Assembly (NCBI GenBank): GCA_963715625.1
Contig: OY970260.1
Coordinates: 2,852,001 to 2,916,000 of the forward strand
Length of the DNA: 64,000 nucleotides
Reading direction: 5' to 3'
DNA from: VRUE01 sp963715625
Lineage (GTDB): Bacteria > Actinomycetota > Thermoleophilia > Solirubrobacterales > 70-9
The position numbers and the translations under genes were made by a program. The notes under the pieces are model-generated. The model ran no database searches. It saw only the letters and a program-made list of their open reading frames with translations, and had not been told where the DNA came from. This document shows, piece by piece, positions 32,575 through 43,575 of this stretch (position 1 is its first letter; every line of letters begins with the position of its first letter).

Positions 32575-33066
32575 ATGGGAATGCTGGAAATGAGCCCCGA
32601 GTACGTCGCCGAGTGGCGGCAGAAGTGCCGCGACATGGCCGCAGCGAAGATCGACGGCGAAGAGGTGCTCGCCGCGGCCGGCTTTCGCCAGGGCGGTGCC
32701 TCGGCCAACTACGCCGCCTCCAAGGCGCAGCTCGGCGGCCTCGTCTACGCCGGGATCAAGATGCTGCGCAAGAAGCAGGCGGGGGGACTGCCGGACAAGG
32801 TGATCCTGGCGGTAACGCCGAACCGGATCCACGCCTTCAAGCTCGGCGTCCGGGGCCGCGACTACAAGATCGGCGAGGAGGTCGGGACCTGGGACCGGGC
32901 CGGGGTGAAGATCGGCACGGGCAGCGGCGGCGGCATGACCACGCTGACGATCGAGAGTCCCGCCGATGGCGGCAATGCCACCCTGGTCGGCATCGGCGTC
33001 AGGGACGATCCGGTCAGCCTCGAAGCGATCGACGTCCTGCGGGGCGCGGCCCCCGCCGACGCCTGA
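32575..33066 (+). CDS. Conserved hypothetical protein, PH-like
   Basis: A protein of 163 residues without signal peptide or membrane helices. GGAGGAGC lies 7 nt before ATG 32575. The N-terminus is helical and charged; the centre (VILAVTPNRIHAFKLGVRGR then VGTWDRAGVKIGTGSGGGMT) looks like a small beta domain of the kind that reads out lipid or protein surfaces. No enzyme motif is seen. The following ROK gene begins 1 nt after the stop, so the two are probably co-translated. Confidence 0.8.
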   Translation: MGMLEMSPEYVAEWRQKCRDMAAAKIDGEEVLAAAGFRQGGASANYAASKAQLGGLVYAGIKMLRKKQAGGLPDKVILAVTPNRIHAFKLGVRGRDYKIGEEVGTWDRAGVKIGTGSGGGMTTLTIESPADGGNATLVGIGVRDDPVSLEAIDVLRGAAPADA

Positions 33067-33067
33067 G

Positions 33068-34033
33068 ATGGCCGACGAGCGCCTGCGTGGCGGCGTCGAC
33101 CTGGGCGGGACCAAGATCCAGACCGTGATCGTCGACTCCGGCAACCGGGTGCGCGGGGAAGCGCGGCACCCGACGCCGACGGCTGGCGGCCCGGAGGACG
33201 TGGCGCGGGAGATGGAGGATGCGCTGCGCGAGGCAGCCTCGGCCGCGGGGGTCGCGCCGGAGGATCTCATGGGCGTCGGAGTGGGCTCCCCGGGCGACGC
33301 GGACGGCAGGACCGGTGTCGTCTCCGGTGCCCGCAACCTGCCCGGCTGGGACGGCAGCTTCCGGCTCGGCGAGGCCCTGGCGAAGGCGCTCGGGACGGAG
33401 GTGCGGATCGGCAACGACGTGCAGGTCGCGGTCGAAGGCGAGTTCCACCTCGGCGCCGGCCGCCCCTACGACTCGCTGCTCGGGGTCTGGTGGGGCACGG
33501 GAGTCGGCGGCGGCATCGTCCTCGGCGGCAAGCCCTGGCTCGGCCGGGGCGCCGCCGGCGAGATCGGCCACATCGTCGTCAAGCGGGGCGGCGCCCGCTG
33601 CCCCTGCGGTCGCCGCGGCTGTCTCGAGGCCTATGCGGGCCGCGCCGCGATGGAGGCGAAGGCGCGTCGCGAACACGCTACCGGGGTCGACACCGACCTC
33701 TTCAAGATCATGGAGAAGCGCGGCAAGGACCGCCTGACCAGCTCGGTCTGGGAGCACGCGCTGCGCGAGCAGGATCCGCTGACCGAGAGCCTGATCCGGC
33801 GCGCCGTGCGCTACCTCGGGACCGGGATCGCCTCCGCCTGCAACCTGCTCGACGTCGAGGCCGTGGTGATCGGCGGCGGCCTCGGGGTGCGCTTCGGCGA
33901 GCGCTACGCGACCGAGATCGAGCGCGAGATGGGCAAGCACATCTTCGTCGCCGACGACCCGCCGAAGACGCAGATCGCGGAGCTGGGCGACCTTGGCGGG
34001 GCAATCGGCGCCTCGCTTCTGTTCAACTCTTAG
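33068..34033 (+). CDS. ROK-family sugar kinase (glucokinase-like)
   Basis: A protein of 321 residues. The ATP phosphate motif VDLGGTKIQTVIVD is at the N-terminus, catalytic Asp in IGNDVQVAVEGEFHLGAG, and the ROK zinc motif GGARCPCGRRGCLEAYAG with the upstream His (GEIGHIVVKRG). IGGGLGVRFGERY is the C-terminal adenosine motif. It most likely phosphorylates glucose; other hexoses or N-acetylated sugars are possible. ATG 33068 directly follows the upstream gene. The stop TAG is the first triplet of a class E palindrome. Confidence 0.92.
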   Translation: MADERLRGGVDLGGTKIQTVIVDSGNRVRGEARHPTPTAGGPEDVAREMEDALREAASAAGVAPEDLMGVGVGSPGDADGRTGVVSGARNLPGWDGSFRLGEALAKALGTEVRIGNDVQVAVEGEFHLGAGRPYDSLLGVWWGTGVGGGIVLGGKPWLGRGAAGEIGHIVVKRGGARCPCGRRGCLEAYAGRAAMEAKARREHATGVDTDLFKIMEKRGKDRLTSSVWEHALREQDPLTESLIRRAVRYLGTGIASACNLLDVEAVVIGGGLGVRFGERYATEIEREMGKHIFVADDPPKTQIAELGDLGGAIGASLLFNS

Positions 34034-34147
34034 AGCCCGTCCCGGCAGGGGTTCCGCTTAACTTTTTCGGTGTGGCGGAGTTGGGCTTGGCGCCCGAAGG
34101 CGGTCGACGAAAAAGTACAAGACGCTCCACCCCTGCCGGGACGGGCT

Positions 34148-34150
<3 letters not shown>
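34031..34150. repeat. Class E palindromic element between ROK gene and uvrA
   Basis: A 21-bp perfect stem (34031-34051 with 34130-34150), then CCGCTTAACTTTTTCG on one side and CGAAAAAGTACAAGACG on the other. The two ends of the palindrome are the TAG stop codons of the convergent ROK gene and uvrA. It can serve both as a bidirectional terminator. Confidence 0.88.
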
Positions 34151-37027
<2,877 letters not shown>

Positions 37028-37078
37028 AGGCGCCGATTCTACGCGTACGAACAGATGTTCCCGGGGGGAGAACTCCGC

Positions 37079-37123
37079 TGACTTCGCCCTTAGTTCCGTT
37101 ATGCGGAACGAAACACGAAGTCA
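37079..37123. repeat. Class B palindromic element at the start of the DUF559 gene
   Basis: An outer stem TGACTTCG/CGAAGTCA (37079-37086 with 37116-37123) and inner stem GTTCCG/CGGAAC (37093-37098 with 37104-37109). The loop is TTATG and its ATG is the most likely start codon of the following gene, which therefore begins MRNETRS. The same peptide IRNETRS is encoded by the in-frame copy in ABC gene B. Confidence 0.85.
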
Positions 37124-38027
37124 CCGAGGGATTGCAGCAGCCGCCTCACGGCAATTCGGGGTTATCTCTACGGCTCAGCTCCATGAGCTTGGCTATTCCC
37201 AGGCCGCCATCTCACGTCAGATGTCGGCTGGGCGCCTTCATCCGATCCATCGCGGTGTCTACGCAGTCGGGAACCCCACCATCTCTCGGCACGGACACTG
37301 CATAGCGGCAGTGCTCAGCTGCAACGAGGGAGCGCTTCTGAGCCATCGCTCGGCAGCTTGGCTATGGGGATTGACCAAGAGGTGGCAGGCCCGAATCGAA
37401 GTCACGGCGGCCAGCCCGCGGGAAACGCGTCCGCTCATTTGCGTGCACAGCGCCCCGTCCCTTGCTGCGGTGGACCGGTACTCGCATGAAGGCGTTCCAG
37501 CCACGGCGATTCCGCGAACGCTTTTGGACTTTGCAGCGATCGATCCCCACTACCTCGACCAAGCGCTCGATAACGCACGGCGCTTGGGGCTGCTCGATCT
37601 CATTGCGATTGACGAGCTGATTGGGCGAAGCAAGGGCTTCAGAGGAGTGGCGCGGCTGCGGACCGCATTGGAGATTCACCGCCCCGAAGCTTTCACGCGC
37701 TCGGGATTGGAGCGCCGCTTCCTCGCGCTGGTCCGACACGCTGGCTTGCCCAAGCCGTCGATGAACCTCTATGTCGAGGGCCACGAGCTGGACGCTTACT
37801 GGCCCGCGCTGCGGTTCGCCGTCGAACTCGATACCTACGACTACCACGGAACGCCCATCGCCTTCGAGGCGGATCGCGTACGCCAGGAGAACCTGAAGCT
37901 CGTTGGTATCGAGATGGTTCGCATTACGGGCGTTCGCATGTCTCGCGAACCGGCCGTGGTGAGGCGCCGTCTCCGTCAGCTCCTCACCCAGCGCGCTAGC
38001 GATTTCCAGCGAACTCAATCTCGCTGA
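37101..38027 (+). CDS. AbiEi-like wHTH plus DUF559 nuclease-fold protein
   Basis: A protein of 308 residues. The N-terminal ~60 (ASRQFGVISTAQLHELGYSQ, then AISRQMSAGRLHPIHRGVYA) match the AbiEi-type winged helix of type IV toxin-antitoxin antitoxins. The C-terminal ~100 (LYVEGHELDAYWPALRFAVE, LDTYDYHGTPIAFEADRVRQ, ENLKLVGIEMVRIT) is the DUF559/Vsr-like PD-(D/E)xK fold, with acidic residues in HELDAYW and VELDTYDYHG. Such fused proteins are common in actinobacteria but have no assigned function. The start codon is in one class B palindrome and the stop TGA in another. Codon use is less GC-biased than in uvrA, suggesting transfer. No toxin partner lies alongside. Confidence 0.85.
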   Translation: MRNETRSHRGIAAAASRQFGVISTAQLHELGYSQAAISRQMSAGRLHPIHRGVYAVGNPTISRHGHCIAAVLSCNEGALLSHRSAAWLWGLTKRWQARIEVTAASPRETRPLICVHSAPSLAAVDRYSHEGVPATAIPRTLLDFAAIDPHYLDQALDNARRLGLLDLIAIDELIGRSKGFRGVARLRTALEIHRPEAFTRSGLERRFLALVRHAGLPKPSMNLYVEGHELDAYWPALRFAVELDTYDYHGTPIAFEADRVRQENLKLVGIEMVRITGVRMSREPAVVRRRLRQLLTQRASDFQRTQSR

Positions 38028-38069
38028 GTTCGTGTTTTCTTCCGGATAGCGGAACGAAAGGGGAAGTCA
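38025..38069. repeat. Class B palindromic element at the end of the DUF559 gene
   Basis: Arms TGAGTTC and GAAGTCA (38025-38031 with 38063-38069, one mismatch) and inner stem TTCCG/CGGAA around GATAG. The first three bases are the stop codon of the DUF559 gene. The motif GCGGAACGAAA is shared with the copy at 37079. Confidence 0.8.
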
Positions 38070-38073
38070 GCGG

Positions 38074-38811
38074 TCAGTAGAGGGCGGCGGCCAGGCGGCG
38101 GCGGTAGGCGACGGCCGTCGGGTCGCCTGGAGGCAGATCGCTGAGGATGCCCACTACGGCGCGGCGGAGTTGCTCGCGGGAGTCTTCGTCGGCATCGGCC
38201 ATCGACTCCAGCAGGGCGTCGAGGGCGGCCTCGCGGTCGCCGCGGTCGAGGGTCTCGAAGGCCTCCGTCGCAACCCCCACCCTGGCCAGGCCGATCCGGG
38301 CGGCGATTCCCTCGGCGGCGAAATCGCCCTCATGGCCCTCTACCGCAGCCAGCGCGTCGTCGTCGGCTCCCCGCTCCAATCGCTTACGGGCGAGCGCCAC
38401 GGCGATGTCTGCGCGGCGCGGCTCCAGTTCGGCGGCCTCGCGCAGCGAAAGCTCGTCCCCGGCCGCGAACAGCTCGTCGGCGCGCGACGGCACCAGGCCT
38501 TCGAACAGCTCTTCCACCTTCGCCTTCGGCACCGCGCCGACGAGCTCGCCGACCACGGCGCCGTCGCGGAAGGCCTTCACAGCCGGGATCCCCTGCACGC
38601 CGAAGCGCGCGGCCAGCGCCTGGTTGGCGTCGACGTCGACCTTGGCCAGCACCACCTTGCCGGCGCGCGCGGCCTCGGCCGCCTCCAGTGCCGGCGTCAG
38701 GGTACGGCAGGGCCCGCACCACTCGGCCCAGAAGTCGACGACCACCGGGACCTGGCGCGAGCGCTCGATCACCTCGCTCTCGAAGCTCGCCTCGCCGACC
38801 TCGATTGCCAT
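38074..38811 (-). CDS. Thioredoxin-TPR protein (CnoX/YbbN-like)
   Basis: A protein of 245 residues. The thioredoxin domain (~1-105) has the active site FWAEWCGPCRTLTPAL and the cis-Pro FGVQGIPAVKAFRDG. The C-terminal ~130 residues are helical repeats (SREQLRRAVVGILSDLPPGD near the end) as in CnoX/YbbN, a redox-linked holdase chaperone. The WCGPC motif is kept, so it may also reduce disulfides, unlike the E. coli protein, which lacks a full CxxC. It is convergent with the DUF559 gene, and a class B palindrome lies between them. Confidence 0.9.
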   Translation of the reverse strand: MAIEVGEASFESEVIERSRQVPVVVDFWAEWCGPCRTLTPALEAAEAARAGKVVLAKVDVDANQALAARFGVQGIPAVKAFRDGAVVGELVGAVPKAKVEELFEGLVPSRADELFAAGDELSLREAAELEPRRADIAVALARKRLERGADDDALAAVEGHEGDFAAEGIAARIGLARVGVATEAFETLDRGDREAALDALLESMADADEDSREQLRRAVVGILSDLPPGDPTAVAYRRRLAAALY

Positions 38812-38901
38812 GCCCGCAGATTAATTAAGGGGCCTTGCGCGCGACCCGGGTCGCGAGTAGCTTGAACCGGAGGCAGGGTCCAGCACTCCAAAGGAGGAGA
38901 C

Positions 38902-39279
38902 ATGTCGAACATCGACACAGCCCGGTCCGCCTACGAGGCCTTCGGCAGTGGAGACCTGGAAGCCCTGAAGGAGATGATGGCCGAGGACGGCACCTGGCTC
39001 ACCTCCGACGAGCTGCCGCTCGGCGGAGAAACCCACGGCCGCGACGCGATCATCGGGAACTTCGCCCAGATCCCCAGCTACTGGTCCTCGTTCAGCGTCG
39101 AGCCGGAGGAGTTCATCGACGCGGGCGAGTGGGTGGTGGTGAGGGGCACCCAGCGTGCCGGCAGCGAAGGCGACAGCTTCGAGGCCCCGTTCGCGCACCT
39201 GATCAAGTTCGCCGACGGCAAGATCGCCCGCGGCGAGTTCTACGCCGACAGCGCCAAGGCCGCGAAGGTCCTCGCCTAG
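38902..39279 (+). CDS. SnoaL-like (NTF2 fold) protein
   Basis: A protein of 125 residues with the cone-shaped NTF2/SnoaL fold: MSNIDTARSAYEAFGSGDLE followed by LKEMMAEDGTWLTSDELPL and FAHLIKFADGKIARGEFYAD. Members include polyketide cyclases, isomerases and many uncharacterised stress-related proteins. AAGGAGGAGAC lies just before ATG 38902, a strong ribosome binding site. A hairpin terminator follows the stop. The ligand is unknown. Confidence 0.9.
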   Translation: MSNIDTARSAYEAFGSGDLEALKEMMAEDGTWLTSDELPLGGETHGRDAIIGNFAQIPSYWSSFSVEPEEFIDAGEWVVVRGTQRAGSEGDSFEAPFAHLIKFADGKIARGEFYADSAKAAKVLA

Positions 39280-39287
39280 GAAAGAGC

Positions 39288-39322
39288 GAAGGGGCGCCGC
39301 GGACCGACCGCGACGCCCCTTC
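39288..39322 (+). terminator. Hairpin terminator after the SnoaL-like gene
   Basis: The stem GAAGGGGCG/CGCCCCTTC (39288-39296 with 39314-39322) continues inward as CGCGG/CCGCG around ACCGA. It starts 8 nt after the stop codon. There is no T-run, which is usual for this GC-rich group. It lies between convergent genes and could serve both. Confidence 0.6.
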
Positions 39323-39343
39323 GGTGAATCGAGCCCGGACGGT

Positions 39344-41533
39344 CTACGCCCGCGCCGGCTCGACCTCCGGCTCAGAGCGCTCCCCCCGCGGCAGCCAGCC
39401 GAGGGCGCTCGGCAGGTACCAGTTGCGCTCCCCGAGCAGCTTCATCGCCGCAGGCAAGAGGATCGCCCGCACGATGGTCGCGTCGATCAGGACCGCGACG
39501 GCGAGGCCGACCCCCATCTCCTTCATGTCGATGATGCTGAGCGTGGCGAAGACGGAGAAGACCGCGACCATCACCATCGCGGCGCTGGTCACCGTGCCCG
39601 CCGTTCCGGCGATCCCGTAGCGGACCGCGTCGTCGCTGCTCATCCCCGCGTCGACGCCCTCGCGCACCCGGCTGAGGATCAGCACGTGATAGTCCATCGA
39701 GAGCCCGAAGAGGATCACGAAGAGGAACATCGGCAGCCAGGAGCTGACCCCTCCGTTGGAGTGAAAGCCCAGCAGCGACTCGCCGAGCCCGTTCTGGAAC
39801 ACCAGCACCAGCACCCCGTAGGCGGCGCCCACCGAGAGCAGGTTGAGCACGATCGCCTTGATCGGGACGACGATCGAGCGGAAGGTGACCAGCAGGAGCA
39901 GGAACGCCAGCCCGAGGACGAAGGCGAAGACCAGCGGCAGCCGCTCCGCCAGCAGGTCGGCGAAGTCCTTCGACTGGGCCGCGGCCCCGGTGACGTTGGC
40001 CTCGGCCCCGGCGACCCCGGCGAAGGCCGCCGGCACGAGCCGCTCCCGGACCTTCTCCATCGCCGCCGTGGCGACCTCGTCGCTGCCCGCACCGACCGTC
40101 GGCACGTCGATCGAGGCCACCGTTCCGTCCTTGCTCTCGGTGACCACGACCGGGCCGGCGACGACGCTCGAGCCCTCGGCCCGCCGGCGGAGGTCGGCGA
40201 TCGCGCCGGCAACCGGGCCCGCGGTGACGTCGTCGGCCTCGACCACGACCTGGGCCCCGGCGGCTTCACCCGGGAAGGCCTCGGTGACGCGGTCGTAGGT
40301 CTGCACGACGGGAATGTCGCGCGGCAGGTCGTCCGCGCCACTGACCACGGTGTTCATTCCGAGGGCCGGAATCGCCAGGGCGACGAGAACCGCGGTGGAG
40401 GCGACCAGGGCCGCGACCGGACGCCGCATGACCGCGTCGACCACGGTCGCCCACGCCGACCTGCCGGCACGCCGCTCGCGCCAGCGGCCGACGAAGGGGA
40501 TGCGTCCCTTCTCGACCTGGTCCCCGAGCTTGGAGAGCACAGCGGGCAGGACCGTCAGCGAGGCGATCATCGCCACGGCGACGACCGTCATCGTCCCCAC
40601 CGCGAACGAGGTGAAGGTCGGGTCGCCGCTGAGCAGCATCCCGGACATCGCCGCGATCACGGTCAGGCCGGAGATCAGAACCGCGCGGCCTGAGGTCGCC
40701 GCGGCGGCGTCGAGGGCGGCGGACTCCGAACGGCCCTTGCGCCGCTCCTCGCGCTCGCGGCGCAGGTAGAACAGCGAGTAGTCGACGCCGACCGCAAGGC
40801 CGACGAGGACGACGACCGAGGAGACGTTGGGGTCCATCGGCACCAGCTGGCTGGGCAGGGCGAGGAGACCGACCGTCGCCAGCACCGCCGAGAAGGCGAG
40901 CACCAGCGGCACGAACGCGGCGACCAGGGCGCCGAAGGCGAGCAGCAGGATCGCCAGCGTGATCGGCAGCGAGGTCGTCTCCGCCTTCTTCAGGTCCTCG
41001 GAGAAGACGGCTTCGAGCGCCTTGTTGGCGCTGGCGTCGCCGAACTGCTCGATCCGCACGTCGGGGTGACGGCGCTGCGCGGCGGCAACCGCCGCCAGGC
41101 TCGAGTCGACCCGTTCTTCGGCCTGCTTCTGGTCACCCGTGATCTCGAATTCGACCAGGGCCGAGTGGCCATCGGCCGAGACCTGGCCTCCGCCGCTAAC
41201 CGGCGAGTTGACGTTCTTCGCCGACGGCGACTGACTCAGGGCGCCGGTGACGTCGGCCACCGCCGCGTCGAAGCCTGGGTCGCCGATGCCTTCGTCCTCA
41301 CTCTGGATCAGCACCAACTCGCTGTTGGGGGTCAGGTTGGCGCGTTCGAGCGCGACTTCGGCTCGGCCGGACTCGCCGGGCACCGCTTCGGAGCTGGAGA
41401 GCGTCTTCTGCCCGACCGCTCCGCCGATGACGAGCGAGACGACCACGAAGGCGATCCATCCGAAGATGGCCGTCCTGCGATGCGTGGCGCTCCAGCGAGC
41501 GGCACGAGCGGCGATGTTCTTCTTGGGTTGCAT
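39344..41533 (-). CDS. MMPL/RND-family membrane transporter
   Basis: A protein of 729 residues with the RND duplication: one helix near the N-terminus (TAIFGWIAFVVVSLVIGGAV), a large extracytoplasmic loop (~45-190), a six-helix sterol-sensing-like bundle, then a second loop (~385-505) and six more helices. GLAVGVDYSLFYLRREREER and FGLSMDYHVLILSRVREGVD are the paired Asp-Tyr motifs that carry the proton relay in MMPL proteins. Actinobacterial relatives export lipids or drugs. ATG 41533 is the normal start. It is divergent from a two-component cluster, which may regulate it (inference). Confidence 0.93.
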   Translation of the reverse strand: MQPKKNIAARAARWSATHRRTAIFGWIAFVVVSLVIGGAVGQKTLSSSEAVPGESGRAEVALERANLTPNSELVLIQSEDEGIGDPGFDAAVADVTGALSQSPSAKNVNSPVSGGGQVSADGHSALVEFEITGDQKQAEERVDSSLAAVAAAQRRHPDVRIEQFGDASANKALEAVFSEDLKKAETTSLPITLAILLLAFGALVAAFVPLVLAFSAVLATVGLLALPSQLVPMDPNVSSVVVLVGLAVGVDYSLFYLRREREERRKGRSESAALDAAAATSGRAVLISGLTVIAAMSGMLLSGDPTFTSFAVGTMTVVAVAMIASLTVLPAVLSKLGDQVEKGRIPFVGRWRERRAGRSAWATVVDAVMRRPVAALVASTAVLVALAIPALGMNTVVSGADDLPRDIPVVQTYDRVTEAFPGEAAGAQVVVEADDVTAGPVAGAIADLRRRAEGSSVVAGPVVVTESKDGTVASIDVPTVGAGSDEVATAAMEKVRERLVPAAFAGVAGAEANVTGAAAQSKDFADLLAERLPLVFAFVLGLAFLLLLVTFRSIVVPIKAIVLNLLSVGAAYGVLVLVFQNGLGESLLGFHSNGGVSSWLPMFLFVILFGLSMDYHVLILSRVREGVDAGMSSDDAVRYGIAGTAGTVTSAAMVMVAVFSVFATLSIIDMKEMGVGLAVAVLIDATIVRAILLPAAMKLLGERNWYLPSALGWLPRGERSEPEVEPARA

Positions 41534-41548
41534 GGGGATCCTTTCTTT

Positions 41549-41591
41549 GATGTCGCACTTCCCGCCGGTATGCGGCGGAAAGTGCGACATC
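41549..41591. repeat. Class A/B palindromic element upstream of the MMPL gene
   Basis: A perfect 12-bp stem GATGTCGCACTT/AAGTGCGACATC (41549-41560 with 41580-41591) and an inner CCGCCGGTATGCGGCGG hairpin with the TATG loop seen in other members. It begins 15 nt upstream of the MMPL start codon, so it lies in the 5' leader and could affect translation. Confidence 0.78.
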
Positions 41592-41731
41592 GCGGGGTTG
41601 GTGTGGGGTTGACGTGCGATGGAGGCAGGCTCCCAACGCTGGGACCGCGTTCCAATGCGGCTGGCAGGCGTCTCGCGGTGCGGGCGACACGCGGCGATGG
41701 TGGGGTTAGCCGTACCCCTGAGGACGCCCGG

Positions 41732-42103
41732 ATGCAGGACAATCGGGCCATGACCACCTCGGTCCTGATCGTCGACGACCACCCCAGCTTCCGGCTCAGC
41801 GCTCGGCGCATGCTGGAGGCCGACGGCTACGCGGTGGTGGGCGAGGCGGAGGACGGCGCGGGCGCGATCGCAGCCGTGCGCGAGCTCAGCCCGGACCTGG
41901 TCCTGCTCGACGTCCAGTTGCCCGACATCGACGGCTTCGAGGTCGCCTCGCGGCTCAGCGCCGCGGCCGACTGCCCGGCGATCGTCCTCACCTCGACCCG
42001 CGAGAGCTCCGACTTCGGCGCCGCCGTCGCCGAGAGCCCCGTCCGCGGCTTCGTCACCAAGGGCGAGCTGAGCGGCGAGGCACTCGCCGCCCTGACCCGA
42101 TGA
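41732..42103 (+). CDS. Single-domain response regulator
   Basis: A receiver of 123 residues without output domain: TSVLIVDDHPSFRLSARRML has the acidic pair, LVLLDVQLPDIDGFEV the phospho-acceptor Asp, VLTSTRESSD the Thr, and FVTKGELSG the Lys. GAGGA lies 7 nt before ATG 41732; ATG 41750 is an alternative that starts closer to the first strand. The stop overlaps the histidine kinase start (ATGA). It may act as a phosphate sink or competitor for the full regulator two genes on. Confidence 0.9.
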   Translation: MQDNRAMTTSVLIVDDHPSFRLSARRMLEADGYAVVGEAEDGAGAIAAVRELSPDLVLLDVQLPDIDGFEVASRLSAAADCPAIVLTSTRESSDFGAAVAESPVRGFVTKGELSGEALAALTR

Positions 42104-43575
42104 ACAGCCTGCGCCGCGCCCTGATCGCCCTCGGTCTCCTCGCCTTCGCCGCGGGGATCGGCTCGCTGGCGCTGATCCTCACCAGCGACCACGACAGCCC
42201 CCGCGGACTCTCCGCGGCGCTGATCCTGATCGCGGGATGGGGCTTCACCGGTACCGGGCTCTACGCCTGGGACCGCCGGCCGGCCAGCAGGACCGGCCCG
42301 CTGATGACGGCGATCGGGTTCACCTGGTTCTTCCGCGCCCTGATGTCGTCCAACAACGACGTCGTCTTCACGGTTGGCGCGCTCGGCGTCAACCTCCCGT
42401 TCGCGATCCTGATCCACCTGCTGGTGACGTTCCCCTCGGGCCGGCTGCAGACGCGAACCCAGCGGGTGCTCGTCGCCGTCGGCTACTTCATCACCACGGT
42501 CATGCAGGCCGCCTGGGTGCTCTCCGCGGATCCGGCGAAGGAAGGCTGCGACGGCTGCCCGGAAAACGTCCTGCAGGTCGGCAACGACGCGATCGGCGAA
42601 GCGATCGGCTCGATCCAGGGGATGATCGCGATCCCCCTGATCGCCGCCACGGTGACCGTCGTCTACCGGCGCTGGCGCGCCAGCGCGCCGGGAGAGAGGC
42701 GGGTCCTCACGCCGGTCCTGGCCACAGGCGGACTCGCCTTCCTCTTCCTCCTGGCCCAGCTGGTCATCGGCCAGACCGACCTCTCCGACCGGGCCGAACT
42801 GGTCGCCTTCGTCGCCGCGATCGCCGCCTTCGCATGCCTCCCGTTCGCCTTCCTGCTCGGCCTCCTGCGCACGCGGATCGGACGTGCCGAGGAGCTCAGC
42901 TCGGCCCTCTCAGCCGAGAACGAGCAGCTGAACGCGGAGCTGAGGGCCAAGGTCGAGGAGTTGCAGGCGTCGAGAGCCCGGATCGTCGAGGCCGGCTACG
43001 CGGAGCGGCGGCGGGTCGAGCGCGACCTCCACGACGGGGCCCAGCAGCGACTGGTGGCGCTGACGATGAGCCTGCGCCTCGTTCGCGGCAAGCTCGAGTC
43101 CGACCCTGAGGCCGCCGCCGAGCTGCTCGACGAAGCGATGGTGGAGCTGGGCGAGGCGACCCGGGAGCTCCGCGAGCTGGCCCGCGGCATCCACCCGGCG
43201 GTGCTCACCGACCGTGGGCTCGAGGCCGCCCTCGGCGGGCTCGCCGATCGCTCGCCCGTCCCGGTCGAGGTTCTCGAGACGCCTCCGGGTCGGCTGCCCG
43301 CACCGGTCGAGTCGACCGCCTACTTCGTGGTCGCCGAGGCGCTGACCAACGTCGCCCGCTACTCGGCGGCGGATGCCGCCACCGTGCGGATCTCGCGCGC
43401 CGACGGCACGGTCGAGATCGAGGTCCGCGACGACGGTGCCGGCGGCGCCGACCCGGCGAACGGGACTGGCCTGCGCGGTCTCGAGGACAGGGTGGCGGCG
43501 CTGGAGGGCGCCCTGCTGATCGTCAGCCCCGCCGGCGAGGGCACCACCGTGATCGCGAGGATCCCGTGCGGGTGA
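42100..43575 (+). CDS. NarL-type sensor histidine kinase
   Basis: A protein of 491 residues. About seven hydrophobic segments form the N-terminal membrane sensor (to ~residue 265), followed by a coiled coil (LSSALSAENEQLNAELRAKV) and the HisKA_3 dimerisation domain with phospho-acceptor His in VERDLHDGAQQRLVALTMSL. The ATPase domain shows the N-box VAEALTNVARYS and G-box VRDDGAGGADPANGTGLRGL. The signal is unknown. The 3' end overlaps the LuxR-type regulator by 10 nt. Confidence 0.95.
   Translation: MNSLRRALIALGLLAFAAGIGSLALILTSDHDSPRGLSAALILIAGWGFTGTGLYAWDRRPASRTGPLMTAIGFTWFFRALMSSNNDVVFTVGALGVNLPFAILIHLLVTFPSGRLQTRTQRVLVAVGYFITTVMQAAWVLSADPAKEGCDGCPENVLQVGNDAIGEAIGSIQGMIAIPLIAATVTVVYRRWRASAPGERRVLTPVLATGGLAFLFLLAQLVIGQTDLSDRAELVAFVAAIAAFACLPFAFLLGLLRTRIGRAEELSSALSAENEQLNAELRAKVEELQASRARIVEAGYAERRRVERDLHDGAQQRLVALTMSLRLVRGKLESDPEAAAELLDEAMVELGEATRELRELARGIHPAVLTDRGLEAALGGLADRSPVPVEVLETPPGRLPAPVESTAYFVVAEALTNVARYSAADAATVRISRADGTVEIEVRDDGAGGADPANGTGLRGLEDRVAALEGALLIVSPAGEGTTVIARIPCG

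Noticed and set aside
37362..38018. Minus-strand frame opposite the DUF559 gene
   Set aside because: No domain, and the plus strand matches the AbiEi and DUF559 patterns across its full length.
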